Shown: one piece after another, positions 28,901 to 38,800 of the stretch
How the letters are laid out: each line of letters opens with the position of its first letter
How positions within the stretch are numbered: position 1 is the first letter of the stretch
Origin: M3007 sp044226205
Lineage (GTDB): Bacteria; Bacteroidota; Bacteroidia; Chitinophagales; Saprospiraceae
Length of the DNA: 64,000 nucleotides
NCBI GenBank assembly: GCA_044226205.1
Contig: JBGAHL010000007.1
Span: 62,001-126,000, forward strand
Reading direction: 5' to 3'
Position numbers and translations under genes: made by a program
Notes under the pieces: model-generated
What the model was told of the DNA's origin: nothing
The model's input: only the letters and a program-made list of their open reading frames with translations
Database searches by the model: none

Positions 28901-31900
28901 CGAACAACCGTTTTGCGATACTGCCGTAAGGGTGTAATCGCCGGGTTCCGTGATACTGATATCTTCCTGGCTGTCGGTGAAACTGTTGGGACCGACCCAG
29001 CTCAGTGTCTGTATGGGAGAAGTTCCGTTCGTAGCGTTACCGTCGATGGTGACCGCAGGCGAGGCACAGGTCAGTACAGCACCGACCGTCGCACTTACTA
29101 CCGGCACCTCGGTATCTAGGTCGACAGTAGCATTGGCGGAAGCGGTACAACCGTTGGGGCCCGTTACCGTAAGCGTGTAAATACCGTCGACAAAAACCGA
29201 AGGATTCTGTACCGGCGCGTTAAATCCGTTGGGGCCTGTCCAGACATAAGTGGTATTGGCAGTCGCCGAATTGCCTGTCAACGGAACCTGAGGATTGGTG
29301 CAGGTTATCGTATTGCCCACGGCGGAAACATCCGGCGGGGTAATGTCCTGTACAACGGTCACGGTTGCGGTGCCTGTACAGCCGTTTGCCGAGGTCGCGG
29401 TTACGATGTAATCGCCTGGTACACTGACGACTGTAGTTGCAGTGCCCGCAGTGGTGCTCCACTCGAAGCTAACCGGTTGGGAGACGCTGGTAGCGCTGGC
29501 GGAAATGGTAGTGCTACCGATCGAGCAAGTCAGTACGTCGGCTACCGTAGCCGATGCTTGCGGCGGTGTTTGATCCGCTACAACCGTCGTGGACGCCGTG
29601 GATGTACATCCGTTGGGGCCGGTTACGGTCAGCAAATATGCGCCGGGAGATGTGATTGCAGGATTTTGATCGGTCGAAGTAAAGCTGTTGGGGCCCGTCC
29701 AGTTCCAAACAGGCGAACTGACACTCGTACTGCCGGTCAGTTGTATCGAAGGCACAGCGCAGGTAACCGTACCGCCGCTTGCCGTGGCGCCGGGAGCTAC
29801 GTCGTCGAGGTCCACGTTGGCAGTGGCCTGTGCGGTACAACCGTTGGCCGGGTTTTGTACGGTAAGTGTGTAGATGCCCGGATCGGTAACAGTCGGGTTG
29901 GGCTGAATCGAGTTGAAGCCATTGGGGCCCGTCCAACTCAGCGAAGTGCCCGGGGTCGTCGAACTGCCGCTAATGGTCACTGAATTGATCACACAGTTCA
30001 GGGTTCCGCCATTTGCCACGGCATTCGGCACGTTGGCATCGGGCATTACGTCAGCGGTTGCTGTGGAGGTACAGCCATTGGCGCCGATAACCGTGAGGGT
30101 GTACGTACCGACGTTGGATACGGTCGGAGATGGCAGATTGGACATAAAGTTGCCCGGCCCGCTCCAGTCGAAGGTCACGCCAGGCGTGGACGAACTGCCG
30201 GAGATGGTGGTCGAAGTTGACGAACAAGTGATGGTGCCGCCGGTAGCCGCTGCATTGGGTGCGGCAAAATCACCGTTGACATTTACAGTAGCCGTCGAGG
30301 TGCAGGCATTGGGTCCTGTTACGGTGAGCGTATAAAGTCCAACAGCAGGCGCCAGCGGGCTTTGCTGAGCGGAACTGAAACTGTTCGGACCTGTCCAGGC
30401 GTATGTTGCGCCATTTGTGGTCGAGTTCCCGTTCAGCTGAACCGAGGTCGTGCTGCAGGTCAATACATCGTTGACTGTAGCCGATGAGTTGGGCGGGTTG
30501 ACATCGCCATCGACCACTGCGGTAGCCGTGGAGGTACAACCATTCGTGCCTTGAGCCGTAACGGTGTACGTACCGGCTGTTGTGGTGGTCGGATTGGCTA
30601 TGGTGGAATTGAAACCTCCGGGGCCGGTCCAGCTGAATGAGGTACCTGAACTCGGCGAGCTGCCATTTAACGTTACGACCGGGTTGTTGCAACCGATTGT
30701 TCCGCCTGTGGCGTTGGCGCCAGGGGGCGTATTATTCAGGTTCACAATTGCAGTAGCAGTTGTACTGCAGTTGTTACTTAAGTTGGTTACAGTGACCGTA
30801 TAGGTACCGGCCGTATTGGCCGAAGGGTTGGCAATGGAAGCGTTAAACCCATTAGGTCCTGACCAGTTATAGGATGCACTTGATGCATTGGTGGTGGCAT
30901 TCAGCAATAACGAGGTCTGTGCACAGGTCAGTGTGCCGCCAGAAGCGGAGGCGGTGGGTGGTGTGGTGTTGCCCGTTACGTTGGCAGTGGCCGAAGAGGT
31001 GCAGCCATTCGCGGGGTTGGTTACCGTAACTGTGTAAGGCCCTGGCGCTCCGACGGTTATACTCGGTGTATTGGCCATCGTACTCCACAAATAAGAGGGG
31101 TTGCTGGCATTGGTCGATGCGGTTAAGACCGTTGTGGAGGCCCCGCAACCGATCACACCGTTGTTGACTGTAGCGGTGGGTGGTGTGTTATTGCCATCGA
31201 TCACAATCGTATCGGATTTGACACAGGAAACACCGCCTTGTGACAGGCTGGACACCAGCACGTAGGTGCCGGGCTGGCCCACCGAAAGGGTATTACCCGT
31301 CCCGACCACAATGCCGGAGGGCATCAGTTTCCAGACCTTGCTCGTACCCGGCTGGGAAGGCGCCGAGTTGAGCAAAATAGAAGGTGTCGTACAGGTGATG
31401 CTGCCGTTGGCAAGAATTTCAGCGACTGGGTCGAGTACTGTTACGGAAAACAAAATGACACTGTCGCAACCCTGGTAAGAATCGCAAACATGGGAAAATG
31501 CGCCGCCGTCGCAATACTGTTCGCCGCAAACCGTGGCGCAGTTGCCGGCACAAACCGTGATCGGCGGAAGGTTTTTAATTATCGGCGGTTTGACCGTGAT
31601 ATTGATTTTTACAAGGCTGTCGCAGCCCAGGTAGGAATCGTAAGTATGCTGATAAGAGCCGCTGCTGTTCGCAGGGTCGCCCCAGGGAAGTTCGTAGGGC
31701 GCATCTTCGCTGCATACGATGACTGGGGGCAGTTGTGTCGGCGGAATGGGCGCAACCGTGACGTTGCGGCAAACTGTTGCGCCGTTGAAGCAGGAGTTGA
31801 CGGCTTGTACGCAAATCTGGCCGCCGTTGGGGCCAAACGTAATATCCACAGTGTTGCCGCCATCTACAGCGGTAATGGTGGCCGGAGAAGCTTGGCCATT

Positions 31901-32521
31901 GATCAGCGAGCCACTGGGCGCGGTCCAGATATAACCGCCGGCGCCATTCACAGGCGGTACACTGTAGGTCACCGTTGCGCCGGGGCACACCTGCAAGGGG
32001 CCTGCCATAGCGCCGACCGGACCCACGGGCGGCGCCGATACGGCCGAAGGCGGGTTGACGGAAATGTTAAAGCTGCATTGGTCGCCGGCATACCCGTCGA
32101 TCATCAAAAAGTAGTTGGACCCGACACTTAGCGTAGCCGTGATCGAAACCGGAGTGCCGCCGCCGCCGCTGCTGCCGCCATTGCAGGCGATGGGGTCGGA
32201 GTCGCAACCATCAAAAAGTGCGATCTGAATACCGTCGCCGTTTTGGCAGTTGGTCGGTGTGGCCGTAAAGGTGGCGGAAGAAGCGCCTGCGATGAAACCC
32301 AGCCACTGTTCGTTTTCAATCGTACCACAAAAACCGGGTACAAATGCGCCGGTATAACCCGCAGTCTGGCTGGAGATACCGTTGAAGTTGCAGTAAATAC
32401 AAGCGTCGACGCAGTTGTCGGCAGGCGGAGTTTGATTGGAAGGGCAAGGATCAGGCAACTGGGCCAACAACCAACCGGCATTGACCAGTAACATGGAAAC
32501 AAGAAGTAGTCTTTTCACCAT
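25967..32521 (-). CDS. Giant T9SS type B protein with about 19 Ig/PKD-like repeats (2184 aa)
   Basis: The signal peptide (MVKRLLLVSMLLVNAGWLLA) is followed by the same Cys-rich N-terminal domain as its neighbour (CIYCNFNGI to GDQCSFNISV), a PKD-like domain, then SYLGCDS and SYQGCDS segments. About 19 repeats of ~78 residues follow, consensus ATGGTxTC, WTGPNGFxS, QNP.V...GTYTLTVTGPNGCTST. After these come an SprB-like repeat (IRCHGETNG), an LGADTTIHLG segment and a type B T9SS sorting domain (VYIPTAFYPDGG, FDRWGELVHEYF, AVFVYYAEVLFKDGE). A likely surface-exposed adhesive or structural protein, paralogous to the 2120-aa protein with its own repeat subfamily. ATG 32521 lies 20 bp after a -7 box. 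Confidence 0.93.
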   Translation of the reverse strand: MVKRLLLVSMLLVNAGWLLAQLPDPCPSNQTPPADNCVDACIYCNFNGISSQTAGYTGAFVPGFCGTIENEQWLGFIAGASSATFTATPTNCQNGDGIQIALFDGCDSDPIACNGGSSGGGGTPVSITATLSVGSNYFLMIDGYAGDQCSFNISVNPPSAVSAPPVGPVGAMAGPLQVCPGATVTYSVPPVNGAGGYIWTAPSGSLINGQASPATITAVDGGNTVDITFGPNGGQICVQAVNSCFNGATVCRNVTVAPIPPTQLPPVIVCSEDAPYELPWGDPANSSGSYQHTYDSYLGCDSLVKINITVKPPIIKNLPPITVCAGNCATVCGEQYCDGGAFSHVCDSYQGCDSVILFSVTVLDPVAEILANGSITCTTPSILLNSAPSQPGTSKVWKLMPSGIVVGTGNTLSVGQPGTYVLVSSLSQGGVSCVKSDTIVIDGNNTPPTATVNNGVIGCGASTTVLTASTNASNPSYLWSTMANTPSITVGAPGPYTVTVTNPANGCTSSATANVTGNTTPPTASASGGTLTCAQTSLLLNATTNASSASYNWSGPNGFNASIANPSANTAGTYTVTVTNLSNNCSTTATAIVNLNNTPPGANATGGTIGCNNPVVTLNGSSPSSGTSFSWTGPGGFNSTIANPTTTTAGTYTVTAQGTNGCTSTATAVVDGDVNPPNSSATVNDVLTCSTTSVQLNGNSTTNGATYAWTGPNSFSSAQQSPLAPAVGLYTLTVTGPNACTSTATVNVNGDFAAPNAAATGGTITCSSTSTTISGSSSTPGVTFDWSGPGNFMSNLPSPTVSNVGTYTLTVIGANGCTSTATADVMPDANVPNAVANGGTLNCVINSVTISGSSTTPGTSLSWTGPNGFNSIQPNPTVTDPGIYTLTVQNPANGCTAQATANVDLDDVAPGATASGGTVTCAVPSIQLTGSTSVSSPVWNWTGPNSFTSTDQNPAITSPGAYLLTVTGPNGCTSTASTTVVADQTPPQASATVADVLTCSIGSTTISASATSVSQPVSFEWSTTAGTATTVVSVPGDYIVTATSANGCTGTATVTVVQDITPPDVSAVGNTITCTNPQVPLTGNSATANTTYVWTGPNGFNAPVQNPSVFVDGIYTLTVTGPNGCTASANATVDLDTEVPVVSATVGAVLTCASPAVTIDGNATNGTSPIQTLSWVGPNSFTDSQEDISITEPGDYTLTAVSQNGCSASAMVTATQDIDPPVAAALGGEVTCATTSIALDGSSTTLNVTYNWTGPNSFSSAQEDPMITDPGQYLLTVTGPNGCTAIATATVNANVSAPGATADSSNNLDCDDLNSTLQATTATFNATYTWSGPNGFSSDQASVAVSDSGTYNLIITGPNGCTSTDNVTVLQDVTAPGATATGGTIDCFTGEATLAGGTSAGNVSWLWNGPNGLVLAEQNPQVSTPGTYTLTVTGANACTSVATTQVFQNTDAPQVTLGGGGTLTCAQTSLDLIGTINTSGATGVWSGPNGFTSNLSTVSVTLPGEYTFTVTAPNGCKSAPTINVFEDVAVPEEVLATGGLLNCTFTNVTLTSSSTTLGVDYSWTGPGGFTSNLQNPSVTTPGTYTVTATNPNNGCTSFASAVVTQDPTVPDISVTTETIDCLTPSVVLDAVTTTPNVNFAWTGPNGYTSSQQSPTVSVSGNYSVVVTAQSGCTSVFDIEVPQNTTEPGITAQGVILTCTEPTNTITSSSPTQGVTYTWIGPGGFSSNQQNPSVSQIGPYTVTATNPVNGCSSSATVQVDPDASIPQVTAVGNTITCVVTSVQIQATSNNPDVTYAWSGPGNFSSNVPNPTVSAPGNYTVVVEAPNGCTSTTGTTVIDDTDAPVLSVGTPGQLDCNTTEVAVNVNVQAPGSYTYSWTTQSGNIISGVNQPVAIVSQAALYDVVVTDNQNGCTATEDVQVLTDPSTPSGAAIQELGIRCHGETNGSFTIDSIQGGTPPFLYSFDNKPFSATAAYGGLEPGNYSLVIQDANGCEFATTVSIADAEELIVNLGADTTIHLGQPLTIQVDESVVNQDVDTLIVNPADVLTLYCDTCSNPYPTYTFRYRVYAQTERGCKASDERVIIVDKTRYVYIPTAFYPDGGNDNDVFTVFGGEDVVKIKSFQVFDRWGELVHEYFDFSPAQSRIAGWNGTVRGEKATPAVFVYYAEVLFKDGETVLFKGDVTLFRK
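26750..31190 (-). repeat. Coding tandem repeat array, ~19 units of ~234 bp
   Basis: Units share WTGPNGF and GPNGCTST signatures, distinct from the WSGPGIN type in the neighbouring giant. Each has the same two Cys positions. Boundaries are approximate. Confidence 0.85.
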
Positions 32522-32540
32522 GAATCGTAGTTTAAGTAAT

Positions 32541-32548
32541 CAAAAATA
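32541..32548 (-). promoter_or_regulatory. Candidate -7 box for the 2184-aa giant gene
   Basis: The minus strand reads TATTTTTG, an exact TAnnTTTG match, with TTC 19 bp upstream as a one-mismatch -33 element. The box ends 19 bp before the ATG. Confidence 0.45.
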
Positions 32549-32670
32549 GCTGGGTACCGATCATTCCGAACCGCATCAAACGACTCGAAATGTCAGAAAG
32601 GATTAAACGAACAAACTGATTCGGGATAAGAAGGATTTGCCAGAGGCAAGACGAACAGGAAATTACAGGT

Positions 32671-32773
32671 AGGAGTCAGGCAGCAGATCGCGTAAGCGCA
32701 TTTCAGGCTGCAAAGGAAGAAAGAATTTAATTCTGGAAATCCTTTCTTCCGCCATTTTAACTGCCTGACTCCT
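32671..32773. repeat. Nested inverted repeat in the 344-bp gap between two giant genes
   Basis: AGGAGTCAGGCAG (32671-32683) pairs with CTGCCTGACTCCT (32761-32773). Inside, GGAAGAAAG (32715-32723) pairs with CTTTCTTCC (32742-32750), and AGAATT/AATTCT forms a third level. The whole folds as a long interrupted hairpin downstream of the 2368-aa gene, a possible terminator or mobile-hairpin remnant. The rest of the gap is A/T-rich with a small GATTATT/AATAATC hairpin near 32840-32862 and no gene. Confidence 0.65.
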
Positions 32774-32865
32774 GTCGGTTCTCAATTTATTTATATATCA
32801 AGGATATGCAATCAAGCTTTCTGGTGTTTATGTTACAGGGATTATTTTTTATAAAAACCAAATAA

Positions 32866-35800
32866 TCAACGATATACGGTGATGTCTCCGGTAAATACCT
32901 CGCTCTCGCCATCAATGAACTTTATGACTGCGTAGTACACATAAACCGCCGGCGTCACGTCTTCTCCCCGGTATTTACCTTCCCATTTTTCACCTTCCGG
33001 CTGGAAGTTGAACGCTTCAAAAACACGTTCTCCCCAACGGTCATAAATCTGGAAGGATTCGATCTCCACCACGTCTTGTCCTCCATAGATCGTGACAAAG
33101 CCGTTTTCGCTGCTGCCGGGCAAGAGAATATTTGGAATAAATACGTGGCGTCGCTTGTCGAGGATGACATTGATGCGGTCGGTTGCCGCGCAGCCTTGCT
33201 CGTCTTTGATGGTCACGCCGATTTGCCAGGAACGAATCGGGAAGAAGTGCTGGTAGTAGGTGCCCGCCTGAACGGTGTCGAGCAAAGGGTTCCAGATGAT
33301 CGTATCCAGAGGCAATCCCAGAGGCTCGGTGGCTAATTCCAGATCGACGTAATCGCCCAGTTCGGCTTTGATATCGGGGCCAAGATCGGCTACCAGGATC
33401 GGAGGTTCTTCCACAAGGAGCGAATCCGAGGTCCAGGTACATCCGTTTGCGCCCTGCAAGGTTACCACGTAATACCCGGCAGACAAATTGGTGAACAGGT
33501 TGCCGCCAGTCAAAGGACTGTTGTTCAGCGAGATGAGCACGGGGGGCTGCCCGCCGCTGATGGAATCTATCAGGATAGCGCCGTTGGTTTCTCCGTTGCA
33601 GCGCACGTTTTTCACGGTAATGGCAGAAGCCACAGGCGCTTCGTTGTCCACGGTGACCACGGTTTGGTCCTCGTCCGAGCATCCGGCGCTGTTGTTTACA
33701 ATAAGGGTGTAAGTGCCTGATTCAGTAACGTTTAGTATCCTGTTCGTGGCGTCGGCGACAGTGGCGCCGTTGAGTTGCCAGGAATAGGTGACATCATTGC
33801 CGGTGCTGGTGCCGGCGCCTCCGAGTACCGCGGAGGTCACCACACAATCGAGCAGGATATTCGGGCCTGCATCGGCAACACTTTGCGGATGAACGACGAC
33901 GCTGACCGTGGTTTCGTCGTCCGGGCAAGGTGCTGCGGCGTCGATCAGGTAACGGAAAGTGTAGGTGCCGGGCGCCTGATCCTGTGTCTGGAAAGCCCCC
34001 GCCCCCGCGTTGAAACTGCCGGGTTTGGAAGGAATCGAGGAGGTTTCGGACCAGACGCCGCCCGGGTCGGCGCCGACCAGCAGTTGGTTTAATTGAACAA
34101 TGCTGCTTTGTCCGGCGCAAATTTCAAACGGCGCCGCCGCGCTGCCTGCATCAACCGGTTGATTAACAGTTACTTGTGCAGTGCTGTTCAGCGTGGCCAT
34201 ACAAGCCGGCAAAGTGCCGTCCACCACGGAAGTCAAGGTGTAATTGGTCGTGCCTGTCGGCATGACCGGGAGATTGAAGGGCTGGGTATTGTTGAGGGTC
34301 ACCGTTTGCTGCGCGCCCTGTCCGTCGTTGTACGTCAGGGTCAAAGGGAACTGGCCAGTTCCACTAAAAGTCAGGTTGGTACTGCTGCCCGAACAAATGG
34401 TCGCATCGCCGGCAAGCCCGGCGGTCGGGATGGGTTTCCACTGGACCGGCGTACCGAATGCGATGGACAGGCAGGGGTCGTTGAGGTTGATATTTCCGCC
34501 GATTTGGGCGCTGCCTGCAATGGAGGAGATGTAATACGTCACCCCGAATTGCAAACCAGCCTGGAAGTTGAAACTCGGCTGGTTGTTTGTGGCAAAAACA
34601 GTTCCGAGGCTGTTCGTAGCCTGGTCGTGCAGAATAAACCGCACCACATCGTCGGCGTCCGTTTGCGCGTCGTTATTCCAGGTGGCAACTGCGGGCTGAT
34701 CGGCGCAGAATACCAGCGGGCTCTGAACCATCGTGCCGGCATCGGTGGCACAGTTGCAATTGTGCACGCCATCGACCTGGGCCGAGGTGCAACCATTGAC
34801 GTCAGTGATGGTAAAGGAGTAAGGCGCTCCGTTGGGTATTGCCGCCGACTGGAAAACTGTGCCGTTAAAATTGCCATTCAGCCCGCTCACGGTGTAGGCT
34901 GGCGCGCCCCCACTCACGTTGAAGCTGACGGAATAAGCTGTATTGGTGCCATTACAATCTTCGGCAATAGCCCCTGCAAGGGGCGAGTCATTGAACGTGA
35001 CAGCCACCTCGTCGAAGCCGGTACAGATGGCATTGGTCTCGGTCCACCGGAACAGATAGGCGCCCGGGGCGCTGACTGTTACGTTGCTGTTTTGCTGACT
35101 GGCATTGCTGAAATTAGCGGTGCCGGGCCCGGATTCCAGTGTCCACACGCCGGTAAAATTGTCATTTACTGCCTGTAAACCAATTGTTTGCGCACAAACA
35201 GCGTTGTCTGTTCCTGCATCAGGAACCGGGTTTTTCAAAAATACTACCGGCTGCCCGGGCGCTACGGAGAGGCAGGGATCGGTCGGGTCGGGAATACCGC
35301 CAAGGTTGTTGCCGGCTACCCGCGAGATGTAATAAACCGTACCGTAATTCATACCCGGCAGGAACCCGAATTCGCCTGTCGAATTGCTTGCGAGAATGGT
35401 GCCCAATGCCGCGCCCGTGCCCGTGTGCAGCACGAAAGTTGTAACGTCGTTGCCGTCGAGGGTCGCGTCGGCATTGGCCTGGGCAGTCACGGTCCCGTCT
35501 TCGCAGGCGGAGATCTGCTGGGCCGACATCGTGCCGGCGTTCGTGGCACAATCGCAGCTGTACGACCCTTGGATGTCGGGCATAATGCATCCGTTGGCGT
35601 CGGAGACGGTGAAGGAGTAGTTGATGCCGTTGCCAAAAGGCTGAGACGTAAACAGGTTGCCGCTGATCGGGTTGCCATTGACGGCGTAAGGTGGCGTACC
35701 ACCGTTGAGGGTCAGCGTTACGGTGTAATTTTCATTGGCGACGTCGCAGTCGCGGGAAATGTCGGCCAAAGAAGGCGTCTCGTTAAACGATACGATGACC

Positions 35801-38800
35801 GCGTCGGCGCCGACACAGCCGTTCTCCGTGACGGTCCATTGCAAGGTGTATGCGCCGAATGCAGAAGCGCTGATACCGGCTGCGGGATTTTGAGCGTCAT
35901 CAAAACTCAGCGTACCGCCGGCAGGGGTGTTGACAACCGTCCAGTTGCCGCTCCCAGATGTGCTGTTTGCGCTCAGCGTGAGGGTATTGCCACAAGTTTC
36001 GTCGTCTACCCCGGCATTCGGAACCGGGTTTTGATAAAAGATCACCGGTTGTCCGGGCGCTATGACCAGGCAGGGGTCGTTCATGTCCGGCTGGCCGTTC
36101 AGATTGGCGCCTACGACATAGGACACGTAGTAAGTCTGGCCGTAAATCATGCCGTTCTGAAAACTGAAAATGCCGGTGTTATTTTCTGCATATACCGTTC
36201 CGAGCGTCGTGCCATTGCCCGAATGCAAAACAAAAGCAACGGTATCGCCCGGGCTATACGCCTGACCGCCAAGGTGTTGTGCGGTCACGGTAAGACCTTC
36301 GCAAGCGGTCAGCGTCTGGGCGGCCATTTGGCCGGCATTGTTGGGGTGGAAATCGAGATTGACCTGATCGCTGGCCGTGCAACCTGCGTTGTCCAGCGTC
36401 CACGCAAGCGTGTAAATGCCTGCGAGATCAGCGCTCACATGGCTGCTCGGGCTTTGGTCGTTGGCAAAGCTCAGGTTGCCGCCGGCGGGGCCGCTGACGA
36501 CGGTCCAGGTACCCGAGCCGATTCCACTGTTGGCGCCGAGATTGAGTTGAAGCGCGCAGGTGTCGGCATCGATGCCCGCATTGGCCACCGGATTTTGCAC
36601 AAAAACAACGGGCTGGCCCTGAGCCACGGAGAAGCACAGATCGGAAGGATCTGGGACGCCTCCAACGTTATTACCTGCTACGTGCGAGATGTAATAGGTC
36701 TGGCCGTAGTTCATTCCCGCCTGGAAGCCGAATGTGCCGGTCGAATTTTGAGCAATAATGGTACCCAGCGAAGTGCCGCTGTTGGTATGCAGCACGTAGG
36801 CCCCGATATCGTTGCCGTCGAAGTTGTCGTCGTTGTTAAATACAGCGGTAACAGTCTGGTTTTCACACACTTGAATCGTGCTGAGGCTCATGGTGCCGGC
36901 ATTGGTGGCACAGTTGCAATTGTACGCGCCAGTGACTGGTGTGGAAATGCAGCCGTTGGCGTCCGTAATGGTGAAAGAATAGGACAAACCATTGGCAATC
37001 AGGTCGGACGTGAATACGCCGGCGTTGATTGTTCCTCCGCTTACGGAGTAAGGGCCCGTGCCGCCGGTAATCGGGAAGGAGACGGTAAAGTTTTGGTTGG
37101 TATTGTCGCAGTCAAGCGAGATCGCGCCTTGTGCGGGAGATTCGTTGAAATTCACCGTGACCAGGTCATTGTCGTTGCACAAAGCATTGGACTCGGTCCA
37201 TTCAAAGGTGTACACCCCGTTTTGCGATACCGTTACACCTGAAGTTGCACTGGATGCATTGGTAAAAGTCGCGGTGCCCGGGCCGGCATTAAAGGTCCAT
37301 TGGCCCGTACTGCCATTGACGCTGGGCACTGCTGCGAGTGTAGTTTGCACCCCGCAAACAGCCGCGTCGGCGCCTGCATTGGCAGTGGGCACAACATCGA
37401 TGTTAACAGGGAAGCAGTCCTGCGGTCCCGTGCCGCAACCGCTCGATGCCGATACGCAAACACTGCCGCCCGGGTTGCCGGTGGGCCAGTTGACGCTGAT
37501 GGCTGTCGTATTTTGCCCCCCGGTGATGCTGGCGCCGGCAGGTACCGTCCAGACGTAGCCTGATGCGCCGCCGATGGGTGTGATGGTGTAGTTGCCGCTG
37601 GCGCCGGCACAAAGTGTGGCATCGCCATTGATGTCGGGTTGTGCGGGCGCGGGGCTAAGCGTAACGTTGACACAACTGGAATTGCTTGTACCACAGGCAT
37701 TTGCAGCGTTTGCGCAGATCGAACCACTGGAAGCATTGACATTCCAGCTTACCTGTACGCTCGTCGTGCCCTGGCCGCTGGTGATGGCGCCATTGGTCAC
37801 TGTCCAGTTGTACGTGGTGGCGCCGGCAACCGATGCAACAGAATAATTGCCAACACCGCCTGCGCAGGCCGTATTGCTGCCCGTGACGCTCGGGCTTGCC
37901 GGCGTACTGCTGATCTGAACCGGCAGACACATTTGCGGACTGTCGCCGCAGTTATTTCCTGCAATCACACAGACATTGCTCGATGCGGGAGCGCCGTTCC
38001 AGTCAATGCTCACCTGGGAAGTTCCCTGGCCGCTCAGTATGATGGCGGGCGCCGTAGCCGTCCAGGTGTAAGTGGTCGCATTAGCCACCGTGGGTACGGA
38101 ATAGTTGACGACATCCTGATCGCAGGCGGTATTGTTGCCTTGCGGGGTTGCAACCACCGGCGTCTGCGTGGTGGTCACATTAATACAGGTGGCGGTGCTG
38201 GTGCCACAGGCGTTGCCGGCTGTGACGCAGACATTGCCGCCGGTTATACTGTTCCAGAGCGTCGTGATCGTGGTCGTATTTTGCCCGCTGACGATGGTCA
38301 CACCGGCGGGAACGGTCCAGGTATAGGTGGTCGCGCCGTTGACCGGGGAGATGGAAAACGCTTCGGTATCGCCGGTGCAGGTTGCATTGGTTCCGTTGAC
38401 GGCGGAAGGCGCGGCAGGCGGATTTTGATTTCCAATGACATTGACCTCCGTGGAATCGCAGCACAGCACGCCTGCCGTCGTACGGCAAACCCGCAGCTGA
38501 TAATCACCCGGCGCATTGATGCTGGCATTGATGTTGGTCGTCGGCCCGACGATGTTGCCGCCGTTGCTGGCCGTCCACTGATAGGAAACACCCGCGCCGG
38601 TCGTGGAGCCGGTGCCTTGCAGCGTCACGTTGCCGGTACAGCCCACCGAGGGGATCGGTTGGGCAATCGACGCATTGACAAGCACATTGAATAATTTCAG
38701 CGTGACCGTGCTGTCGCAGCCCACGGCATTGGTAAATACTTCCTGATAAGTGCCGGGTGAGCATGCGTCGGAAAACCCTGGGGTTTGCGAACACTCGCCA

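Noticed and set aside
19337..31190. Possible CRISPR array from regularly spaced repeats
   Set aside because: The periodicity is about 235-247 bp, in frame and protein-coding, with diverged units; there are no short identical repeats with unique spacers and no cas genes.
35188..37242. 684-aa plus-strand reading frame opposite the 2368-aa giant
   Set aside because: It mirrors the composite repeats in antisense and has no family features.
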